Source of the DNA: Apostichopus japonicus
Taxonomy: Eukaryota; Echinodermata; Holothuroidea; Aspidochirotida; Stichopodidae
Length of the DNA stretch: 64,000 nucleotides
Assembly (NCBI RefSeq): GCF_037975245.1
Contig: NC_092563.1
Coordinates: 27,431,960 to 27,495,959 of the forward strand
Reading direction: 5' to 3'
Below the pieces are notes generated by a model. The model was not told the origin of the DNA. It saw only the letters and a list, made by a program, of their open reading frames with translations, and did not search any database. Within the stretch, counting starts at the first letter, position 1, and the number at the start of each line of letters is the position of its first letter. Shown here piece after piece: positions 40,616-52,200 of the stretch. The position numbers were made by a program, and so were the translations under genes.

Positions 40616-42667
40616 TCGTACTACACGTTCGTGCGTGAAACTCATATATGAAATTTTATCAGCTTTTTTTTTCGATGAGTGAGGGTATATAGACATATCT
40701 AAGAGATAAACAATTAATATACTTTAAACACAGTTCATCAGAGCACATATACCACTTCACGCGGAAGGAATCTAAGTAATTAAGATATTGTATAGGCCCT
40801 AAGTGGTGAGAAAGATCTGGAACAGATGCAAGGCTTTCGTGTACATGCATTAATCTTTATAGAACGTTCAAACATAACAAGTACAAATAGAAAAGCTTAA
40901 AAGACATATTTTCGAGGGATTTTTTGTCATTCGTAGATTTATCATTTCCCGTATTTGACAATTTAACTTTTTCTTTGAATATACAAATCGCATTTTACCG
41001 TTTTATGTTGCAAAAAATTACCTTCAACGGATTCTGTTCCTTAAATGGATAGGATATTCTTGCCGCTATGTAGCTAGAATCAAATGAAACTTTGTTACGA
41101 TTCACGAAAATGATCATATTAACTATGTAGTACTCTGGTGAGATTTGTTTAATTAACAGTTAATGTGAACCTCAGTGTGGAATCTGCAGGGTAGTTTACT
41201 ATTATTCAAGTGCATTCAGTGTTTCACACAATCACCTGTGATGTATGTGAACTGGAGATCCCAGTGTTCATATTAAACATGAAACTTAAACATGCCCTGA
41301 AGAACTGACTGCAATAGACTATTTCCATAGTAAAGTCATGGCGATTTACCTTGTCCTTGCATTTATTTGTTTATAATTGTTCAAACCATTCTTAGCATTA
41401 ACCACTTTGCCAAAATATAACCTTACATTTGAGCTTACCTGTTGTATCAACGACCCTTAGTTCGCTCTCTGTGGTAACGTATTACTTAGGAACCCGTGTT
41501 ACTGTTTGCATGATGTTTCTTATAGATTTTGTTATTCTTGCTTTGATAGGAATGCGTATCTCACTTCACTACATCAATGTATACCTCGTATTGATCTACA
41601 ATTGTCTTTTCTCTTTTACATTCGTCAATGAAGTCATTTTAATAATAACATTACAGCATCTTATCAAGGTTTACCATGCCTAGCAAAACGTTAACATTCT
41701 CTACAATTACTTTCATGTATAAAGCAGGGGGAAATGAAAATTCAGTAATTACGTAGAAATTCATTTGGCAAACTTGCATATTGTTCAAAGTTTCTTTCCC
41801 TTTTTGACGGCTTCGGTTATATAGTTTCGAGGTGTTTCTAAAATTTCGTATTGCGGAGGAGCCACAATTTGTAGCAGTGCGAAGCACAGGTGTGATAGAA
41901 AATGCAATTTCATATATTTGAAACACTTCTTCCAGTAACATCTGAAATATAATGGGTTACCGTTCACTATCACGCACGTTCGGTAAGATCAGATTAAACC
42001 ATATATTCTGGAGAATGAGCATTTTCCCCACTAAATATTCCTTACAGTTGGTTCATCTTGCTACAGCTATAACAATAATACGTTACGATGACGTGAATAA
42101 ACAGACGATGATGGGACAGCCAGTCAATATCCATCTACGCTTCGACGCATAGAATGGTAAATTAAAATTTATACCACAGTCATGCTGTTTCATTACATCA
42201 TGTTTCAAATTTCCTTTGTTATCTCATCGCTAACTCAGGGAGGATGAGATTTCGTAGTTTCTTTGCCAATTGGGCCATATACAGCTTTGTTAGTTACCAT
42301 AGCAACAGTTACAATGGTAATGGTTCGTTTTTCTGAGTAGCTACTCTCGGAGAGGGGGTGGTGAGGGGATACTCATGGTGTACCCCAGGTGACCGGCCGT
42401 TCATGACTGAGGGAGAGGTCACAACGTGTTCATGTGTGAGTGTTTGTGTGTGGCTAGGTCAAATTGCGTGTCAAAAACTCCTGCTAAACGGATGGGCCGA
42501 TTTTCTTCAAACTTGATAGGAAGGTACACCGGTGTGAACACTTGTGTCTAGCAGTCATCGGCACCAAAGCTCACTATAGGTCAAATTTAGTGAAATCACT
42601 ATAAATTGCTATAACTCCAATGGGAACATTGAATTGACATCCTTCACAGGTATATTGGAATGTCAAG

Positions 42668-43166
42668 AAGGGATGCACCGTATCCAATTTTTTTGATCCA
42701 GCCGGAACCGGATTTTTTCATTACACAAAAAAAATCATTAATAAGAAGTAGAATTATGAAACAAGGAGCAAATTTTGAGGTGAGGTATACGCATATTATA
42801 AAGAAGGTGAAATTAAGACCCCATTTATGAGATTAAATATGACTTAAAGTGGTGTAATCTTCATTATTTAATAACATAAGCTTGTCAGACCATTGAGAAA
42901 TAAATTAAATTAAATTAAACATGTTAAACCTAATTTTTCCTTACGTTGAATGCTTTTATTAACTTTGGGAAATAGTTAACATTGATTTCAGTTAATACCA
43001 ACACCTTTTTAGGAATAATTCAGGCCAGATTTTGAAAAAGATCTGGCCATATTTTGAAAAATAATCCGGCCGGATTTTGAAGAATATCCGGCAGGAACCG
43101 GAACCGGATAATTGCTCACTATCCGGCCGGATAGTCCGGCCGGACCAGATATCCGGTGCGTCCCTA
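42668..43166. mobile_element. Non-autonomous hAT-type DNA transposon (MITE), 499 bp
   Basis: An 8-bp target-site duplication ATGTCAAG flanks the element (42660-42667 and 43167-43174). The ends are imperfect terminal inverted repeats: AAGGGATGCACCG on the left, and on the right CGGTGCGTCCCTA, whose complement is TAGGGACGCACCG. Eight-bp duplications with TAGGG-G-GCACCG termini are typical of hAT elements. The interior is AT-rich with CCGGAACCGGA-type motifs near both ends and has no transposase frame. It has inserted into an older repeat: the host words TCAAAAACTCCT occur on both sides (about 42470 and 43192). Confidence 0.9.
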
Positions 43167-44640
43167 ATGTCAAGTACTATACAAGTTTGTGTCAAAAACT
43201 CCTAATAAACGGTTTGCTGACGATGAAATATGCAACAAAACGAATAACAAGTTTACTCTCATCTATTTGAAATATACGGTACATCAGAACTACCGTTACT
43301 TCCCCCAATTTTTGTAGGACCTTGACCAAACATGTACGTATGAAAAGGCGTGGGCGTTATCCTGTAATCCTTCTTCCTGTTAAATAAATGGTCCCGTGAA
43401 CCTCTTCAAAGGGCAAATAAAATATGTCACATCATTCACAAGTGATCAAAGGCATGTAAGTTTACTGGCAATAAGAGAGAGACGTTTGGCCAGTCATAGG
43501 AAATTCAGATGAAACCTTTTCTCGCGTCCTTGATCCACTCTTTAACAATCTAGTGGCTCCATACCAGGTACACAACGTCGTGTTCCACGTTTCTATCGCT
43601 CGACATGATTCTTTTTAGCAAATGTGTTGTCAATAACAGAAAGCCCGAAGATGTAAGTTTTAAGACAGAACATTAACCGGCAGTCAGGTAACTCGGTGTG
43701 TTGTTAAATTGCTAATGTTGTTGTTACATCCTAGCACCCAAACTGACCGCTCATTACTGAGTAACAATTTAGTAAGTTCAATATGTTGTAAATTAGTTCA
43801 AACCATAGTATACATTATCTCACCCTTTTTTTTCATATTTCCTTTTCTCTTTATAGAGATAAATGATTCATTGAATTAGTGAGACAGTTGGTTAATGTCT
43901 TCAATGGCCACCCATAGTCACCTACGCAATGTAATGCAGATTAGATAATCGTTTGTGCATACTCATTCTGGAACGACGCATTAAACCCACTGCTGATAGA
44001 TCATGTGCAAAGTTCCATTTCAAACTTATTCAATTGTTTCGTTTTATTCGGATTACTGTAATGTCTACTTATGGTCTTGGAGTGAAGTTCATCCGTCGAC
44101 TGAAGAATCAAACAAGAGAAAAGAGGTATTCCGTGGAGGAAGTCTCCAGTCAGGCTTGTATATGTAGTAATAGAAATTTTTAATGTATATTATACTATAC
44201 TTATACACAACTTTAGGCTAACCCACAGTGTACTTGGACGTTTTTATCATTCTGGAATTCCCCGTCTGAGTATATCGTCATCACTCTAAGGACAATAGGT
44301 TGGGTACTGAAAACCAACTGTTAATAACACAGTGGCGTTTGCAGGACTTCGAATGCGTGGGCAAATTCATAATTTCCACGACTTATGTAAGCAGGGGCCC
44401 GAACCTTTATTGAAGGGCTAGAGGCGAATAAAGTATTTTAAAAAGGAGAGGGTTCTAATCTGGGGTAACTGAAGTCGATTCCCGTGCACAGAAGGGGATC
44501 TGGGAGATATCCACAGGAGGAACTTGTGCATTATGCTGCGGAGAGGGAGGGGCGTAGTATACAACCGTTGTAGTGGTCTAAGTCATTCCCTGCTGAATGC
44601 AAAAATCCACCAGTTGAACAAGTTTTCCAAATATGCCACT

Positions 44641-44810
44641 GCCAATACACTCTTAGTCAGCACCCCTGCCCTCCCCCACATTGGGACTGTGAACATGTGA
44701 ATATGAATGTGAATATGAATACGAATATATACCGCTGTATCACGATTCCTCTTGAAGAGAGAACGTACTCTATATTACGCAATCTAGACCGTGAAATACG
44801 CTGTGAAGAA
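44641..44810 (-). repeat. Possible diverged relative of the U2-headed element
   Basis: On the minus strand, words such as GAGGAATCGTGATA and CACAGTCCCAATG occur in the same order as in the element at 50767-50932. The head is poorly conserved and the tract holds a (GAATAT)n-like run, so the relation is tentative. Confidence 0.3.
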
Positions 44811-46208
44811 ACGTAATTTTCTGACAACTGACCATGCGATATGTACGGTTGTACCAACGTATTATTCAGCTAAGTGTATGTTAAATATACAAAAGGCGTA
44901 CTGAAGTGCTTTAGAAGCCATCAGTGACGTCTTAGCTGTTTTAGAAATCTACCAATGGTCGGGTTTGGTCAAACGTCATTTGTTAAACAAGCATTTTTGG
45001 CGGACAACAGCAGATCATAATTTCCTTCTGAGGGATGGATATATTGTGTATATTATCTATACAGTTGAACACCGGATTGTCTGATGAAATACGAAGACCA
45101 AAGAAATCATTGGGCCGGTTCCAGGTAGGATGTGAAATTCGTTAAATGTGTAAAAAGAAACCACATATCACCAAGTCTCACTTAGGCTACCTTGTACATG
45201 CATAAACATAACATATGACTTTAAACACCAAATAAGCTAACCATATGACCAGATCAAGCAAGCGAGTGACATAGCTTATCGAATGTCCTGTATGGGTGAA
45301 TTCCTGTACCGGCATTTAAATATTTAACAGCAGCACTGTATTCTTTGACCTATGAGTAAAGCAAACATGATACAATTGTCTTCTTTGTTGCGGTTTAGTG
45401 CAGTGTTCAAGTTTATATTGTCCTTTTCCCCAAAGATATCATAGCCTGCGTTACTATGGTTGGCAGTGCAGCACGAGTCCTCGCCAAACGTCACGTTGAC
45501 TACATTGGTAAATGATCCAGCTACACCGTTCAGTACTCATCATCGGTGAGTCCACTATAATGCCTTCCACTTTCAATTCAACTAACCATGTTGTTCATTA
45601 AAATTTTAGGTGGTGTATTGGGAGGGCAAATTGGGCAATTGCCTTGGCCCCAGTTTTGTGAAAAATCTCAGAAGTCCCCACTTTTCATAAACAAGAGTTG
45701 CCCGTTTTCTTAATAAAAAGTGCTCTTTTTTTCGATTTTGGTTATTAGAAAGATCAGAAAATTTTATGAGGTTTTAAAATGTTTGTAAAAGGTTTAGTTA
45801 ACTGAAGTTTTTCTTTAAATTGGTGCTATTTACTATGCATGTACTGATGAGTGTAAATAAAATGTAACATTCTACAGGGATTTGTTTGGAGAAAGTGCAA
45901 TTTAAATAGCGTCGAATTTTGTTGACATCTATATACTTGTTTCCTAGATTAGTAAACATCAACAGACGCAGACCATCAGACATTCTGTATTGCCCCATTC
46001 CTTTCGAAATTCTAACAGTCAACTTGAATTGCTTTTAAAACTGCCGGCATAAATGCGTATAAATGCTTAGAATCTCACATATGTGAATAATGTTGTCCTT
46101 TCTGGGGTTTTTAAATTGTAGTAAGACTGGATTAGAGAAGATATATTCAATCTTCAAGATATAGGAGCAAGACCAAAGTTTTCCTGGTGGGATGAAATAA
46201 CAAACAAT

Positions 46209-49200
46209 ATGGAAGCAAGGCGACACAGGTCAATCCGGATGGCATCTCCACCTTTAACTGTCTTCAGAAAGAAACAGATCCTTGAAAGTAAACTGGAAGG
46301 TCTAATGACAAGAGATGTTCATGTCCTAGAAAGGATAGATGCATTAAGGGAAACAGTCAAAAGCCAGATGCATGTACTTGGCACCAGTCAGATTAGGAAT
46401 GACGAAAGGGTCTTGTTACAACAACACCAATACCTGACGGATCAGATTCATGATATCGAGTCTGAACTCTCAATGTTTGGCCTGAGCGACCAAGGGGAAA
46501 TGAGATCAAGATGTCATCCACAAGGGACCGAGAGACTTGCTCCACATTACGTAAGTTAAATCCAGTTTGCCTGGTCTTCCACTCAAAATACTTTGCCAAA
46601 GTTGAATTTGTATTTTCTTAATTTCATGACTGCTGTTAATGAAATGTAATGAAAACACACATTTCAATCCCTCGGATATAATGATTTAGAGCATCTGGTA
46701 ACCTTTCTTAAAAATTAATCATTTTTAATATATTTTACATCCAAGTAAATACTGCGGTTGTGGCCAATCTGATTCTTTTCACAAGCGTTGCATTTTAATT
46801 AATATGGAATTTCATTATTCCTTTGAATAAGATGACTTGGCACTACGATTGTCAACCATTAATTGACCAGTAATAGACCAACAGATGAGAGCACTGTTCA
46901 AGATGAGGTATTATGATCTTATCAACAGGGTCTGTTTCCAGCAGTTGATTGGCTTATGTTGCAATCTTTCAATATTTGAAGCAATGGTTGCAGTAGCATT
47001 ATATCAGACCTGTGGTGTGACATCACAGCAATTATTCAATTTCAAGATCTGTGTCTGTGTCTCATTGTTCCTTTGCCTAGTTACCGGATCTACCAAACTT
47101 TGTAGTCCACGAGCACCCTCACATCATTACTTTACAATCATCATAAAATGCATTGGTTGTGATTTTTTTTTTGTATGTGAAGTCATGTGTCTCTCGCTGT
47201 TATATTTAGAAAGTTAAGTGAACTAAAGTTTCAAGATATTTTAACTTTAAGAAGACATAAGCAGTAAACGTAACAAAGTAATGACAACTTAGAATTCAAA
47301 ATACCACAAAAGAAATGGAAATATGTTTGGCAGCGCTCGAAGTGTCCATTCACCGTCTATTGTGTTCAAGGGGAGTCTAATTACAATATTGCTGATCTAG
47401 GGTAAAATTTATTGGGTATTCACTATAGCTTTTCAATGATTTTTAAAACAAAAATGATTTCTTCTTTGTAATGATCACCTTGACTCATTTCTGGCCACAG
47501 AACGAAATTTATTAAAATGAGTAAATTGATTGCTGAAGAAAATAGTTGCACAACACTTGGTCTAATAATGTTTGTTTATTGCCCTAGGCACGTCCTATAA
47601 ATGTTGATAGGCTATTAACATACCAACAGTATCTTTCTTTACCAGCCTAGTTAATGCAACTGTTAGTTGACATGCAAACCTGAATGACTTACACACAACC
47701 ACCATTTGTCAACTCTCGTTTGTTTCCTGTAAAAGATATATTTACATTATACTCTGCATGAAGTGTTGTAACGTTGGTTTGCAATTGTTTCCGAATAACT
47801 TTAATACGGGTTTGATGTGGTTCTCCCACATTTTAATACCTGCTTGTTTTCATTCTTCCAGCATACTTTTTCCGAAGATAGATCCTGCTCACGAAAATAC
47901 CATAGCCACAGTAATTGCAACTCCAATAGTAATTGCTGAGACATATGCATACTTGCCTTCACTCTCTCTCCTTTTAAAGTTAAATATATTTAGAAATAGT
48001 TGGGTTTACAGTTCTTCGCTTGTCATCATAATAGTTAATGATAGCGAAGGAACTTTGGCAAGAAATCAACGAGCTGTTTGCCTTTCTTGTTTCTTTATTA
48101 GAATGCAGGCATGTTTTGCTCAGGCCCTGAGGAAAGTTTTTCACAAAAAGAATTTGCTACTGCCCGGAAAATTATTGAACGTGGGGATAACAAGACTATG
48201 GAACCCGTTGACTGGTTGAAAATGCATTTAAAACAACAACTGAATCTGATTGGTGAAGATGCCGCCAAAGAACTTTGCAGAATATACCAATTAAACCACA
48301 AGAAAAAGTGAGTTCATGTTCAAATTAGTTAAATATAGTTTTGTAAAAGTTAGAGAGCCTGACGTTTCGATTCATCAGAGAATAACTTATACGAGGACAA
48401 ACGAAGAACACATTAAGAGCGCTGGTGGACAGACAATTAAACTGGGCAAAACAGACACTCGCATTAGAAAAACAGACAATGAATAAAGCAATGGAATGGA
48501 TATATGGCGTGTGGTAATAAAAGACATACGTTCGAAGTTTTTGTTGGATCATAATGACACCTTTGATATATTTTTCAGTTAAATGCAAATTCACCGTCGC
48601 CAATGATGAATCAAATACCACAATACCACATGCCTTAAGTCTTTACTTCTTAGTTTGTCAAATAAGACAAAAAAAAACATTAAACTTTTGTTTTTGGCTC
48701 TGCCGCAGCAATTTTCGCACTATCCCTGCCGATTATATCCACCGTGCTTGGTTGAATAATGATGGGATGCGAGATGAAACTGCAACTGAATGCGTGACCT
48801 TTCTTCAGAATATGGTTAGTACTTACCTTAACTGCTTTGAAAAGAGTAAGTGGATACAGACTGGAACAATGGTAGGATGTGGGAGGTTTAACGTAAGATT
48901 CAATTTATGTGTATAAATGTGCTGGTATGCAGATATGTATGTTCTTGGATGGGTATGGTTACTTCTATTTGTAATTTGGAAATGAGGTATGCTCAATCAA
49001 GTATGGCTGCCACCTAACTTCAGTAACATCGACTTGATGTTCAAGAAGGTTATTGTCTTCTTCGCTTTTCTTTATCCAAAATAGACAAAATCAGCAAACT
49101 TTTGGCATTGTTTTCTTCTATCGTTCATATTTTCGTCCAAATATAGGTGGAAGAGTTCTGTGATGACCATCGTTTTATCAAAGGGAATGCTGCGGCGTTG

Positions 49201-52200
49201 TTGTTGTTTCAGAATGGATTTGACTTGAGTAATGTGAACTGGCAGCTTCTGAGACAAGCAGTGGGAGAAGATGTTGAAGAAATAGAACAATGGCTTAGAG
49301 ACTTTCTAAATGGAAGCGTAAATAACATTGAGGTTGCTATTTCAAAAATTGAGAAGGGCAGCCTTATGACATGTGACAAGAAAGAGGTAAAGTGACATAT
49401 TGCGGTACATGATTTCGCTAATCAAATAAACACGGAGTTGCAATTTCAATGGAAACACCTTTAATTAATAATTGCTTATAGAATACATAAAAATATTTAA
49501 AATTCGTCTCTCATTTATGACCTCCGCACTGAACGAAAGAGCATTCAGTCCTTTTATCTGTTAAACCTCAGTTGTCGTTGTTGGTGTGCAGTTTGGCAAT
49601 ATTTAATTTGTGAACGTTTCACGTATATTCAGCCTTTGTTCTTGGTAGTCATAGCCTCAGTCTACGACTGAATGCTGGCCTTCCATTTTGAACTTCCTCA
49701 AGCCATCAGTCACTGTCACTGAGCGACTTTCAAAGCAATTTGAGTCAATCATCTACATCAAAGGGATCAATCAAACAAATTCGCGCTAGCTTGTTTCATG
49801 TTTTTTTTTTCATCTTTCATGCTCTTTTTGTGTATGGACGTCAGGAATCTATAGTACCCTTTAGTCCCTTTCGAGCCATCTTATAAATATATACTTACTA
49901 GTCAAACATATGGGCAGTTTTTAAGACTCAGTTAGTTGAATTAACCGTTGAGAAATGGTATAGTATGTTTTTTGGTAAGTTTACAAAATTAGAATCTGCT
50001 GACAGGTCTAGCATGTGTTATGGCAAACTTCACTTTATACTGAATAACAGTTTATTCTTATTCACATGTACACTGGGTGAATTATATCCCTTGATTATCT
50101 GTGTAAAGGTTGTTAGTGAATTTAAAGTTTCCATTTAATTCGAACTTTGACCTCTCTGAGGTCAGCGAGACACATTCAGTTCATATTACGGGGCAACTAT
50201 CTACAAATTTGGAAGCAAATCGGCCCAGCAATTCAGGAGGAGTTTTCGACACAACTTTATAACGTTAGATTTAGCATTTGACTATGTGACATATGAACTC
50301 AATTATCATAGCAACCACATTTGTACAGTACTTGGCATTTAGATTATAATTGTGATGGTTGATTCATTGTTCACTTCCTTCAGTTTCGATCTGAGGGTCT
50401 GTGAAACACAAGTTCCAATCATCGGGAACCTTGCTACTAAGTTTGAAGATAATCAGCTGATGTAGCACACACAAACATGCCCACACATGCGTACACACAC
50501 TCACAAGGACATCACTTTATCCGACCCCAGTTATGGACTTCCGATGTTCCCGTGACTCGCTACTCCGGAACAGTAACTGATTACTATAGTAACCTTTGTT
50601 ATGGTAACTGAAAAAGCCGTTATATGTTCCAATAACCAACCGTGTACAATATCTCATCCTACCTTTAGTATCGAGGAGATGAAAATGAGTTGAAAAAATG
50701 TCCCAGCGTAATTGCTTTAAAATACTGCTAACTGAAAATAATACTTTTTTAAGAAAAGTCACCAAGGAAAGAACCTGGGCACGAAAAACCAAACAACCGA
50801 ACGACTGATCCGCTCTCAACCCCAGTCCCCTTGCATCGAGACTGTGACTGTGTGATCATCGTAAGGTGTTTATCACGATCCTCCTCGAAAGGGAACAGAT
50901 ACTACACATGATCTGAGCCAAAACGCCGCGATACACTTAAGAATAAGTCGCCCGAGAAAGAACCTGGGCACGAAAAACCAAACCACCGAACGACCGATCC
51001 GCTCTCAACCCCAGTCCCTTTGCATAGGGACTGTGACTGTGTGATCATCGTTGGGTGTGCACCACCATTCCCTTCGAAATGGAACAGATACTACACATGA
51101 TCTTAGCCAAAAGGCCAAGTAGAAGTGATGAGGAGATGTTATATCAAATACTTGCGAAAGTACAGATGATTACGTATAGTCGTATACATCTGGAAAGAAC
51201 TTGGTTCAGTCCTGAAGAGACGTAAGTCTAAAAGTGTGTGACAGAGGGTAAATTGCAGCAAATAGAAAGTATACAGCAAATAGGAAGCTCAAAGTTGTAT
51301 TAAAATACTTTACTTTAGACATCCAAGCAGGTGCTAAACATCAATTCAGCAATAAAAATGTTCGATAAGTGATCATTTTAATATCTGTATGATCTGAAAT
51401 ATGATTCCCTTTTTTATACTGGTTAAGTATCAAATTCCAAGGGAAATTCATCCTCCCGACTTCTATCCAACACTGCCAACGTGTTAACGCCAATGTCATT
51501 TCAGAAAATCCGATGGTTATTAATGGCTACAAGGGGCATGAATTGGGCAGCTGTGGACTCTTTCCTCTACTTGAGGTTCAACGAAAATTATAAACCGGTA
51601 GATTGCTTGGAAGCAGTGGATTCATCTGGAGGGAATCTTATCAGGGCCAAGGCTTTCTTTAAAGAGTGTTGTATCTGCTATCAAACTTTATTTAGGAGTC
51701 AGGTAAGAACGATAAGGAGAGGAAGGCTGCAATATCAGCAGCTAGTTGTGATGTATGTCGAAGTTTAAAGTGCTTGTGTTTTGAAATGTATCTACTGTCC
51801 AGAGATACAATGGCAATTGGTATGTCTAGGTACGATACTTTCATATCTGGTCAAGGTAAAAACATAAACATTGGATTATAATTTGCTACTTCATTAGCAG
51901 AATACTTCATATGCAGAATTAACAATTCATAATCATGGACGTTAAATATGAATGTAAGAGACTGACTTCGGTCAGCTTGCGGCTTTTATAAGCCAATTAG
52001 GCTTCTTCGCGAGTTCCTGCTTGCAGGAGGATCTAAAATACATACATACATACACCCATACATGCACACCCACACACACACACGCATACACGCATACATA
52101 CATACATACATACATACAGAGTAGCTGAAACGAGATCAACTAAGGCAACTCTATACCCCTTGCTTAGTTACTTCCAAAGGCGGTATCTGTAGTATTTCTG

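Larger units (their letters stand above)
32200..42230. repeat. Segmental duplication, right copy (partner about 13890-22200)
   Basis: This is the counterpart of the left copy. It runs from the intron before the exon at 32257, through the end of copy 2, to non-coding flank near 42230. It is longer than the left copy because of intronic and flanking insertions. The duplicated block begins downstream of the RING1 exon, which explains why copy 1 lacks RING1. Confidence 0.78.
39251..46121. other. Intergenic region between copies 2 and 3
   Basis: I see no supported coding gene. It holds duplicated 3' flank to about 42.2 kb and a 13-bp-arm hairpin at 40475-40506 (GTTTAGATAATTC and its exact complement). 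It also holds a dispersed repeat near 40525-40615 and a hAT-type element at 42668-43166. Around 45540-45546 a sequence ending CATCG|GTGAGT could be the donor of a 5'UTR exon for copy 3, joining the acceptor at 46120-46121; this is speculative. Confidence 0.45.

Noticed and set aside
43953-44183. 76-codon open frame upstream of copy 3 as a missing N-terminal exon
   Set aside because: No PUB or other similarity, and no splice sites that would join it in phase to the exon at 46209.
27548-51702. NZF (Npl4-type) zinc fingers expected between PUB and UBA of HOIP
   Set aside because: No W-x-C-x2-C-type motif with splice borders was seen in copy 2 or copy 3.
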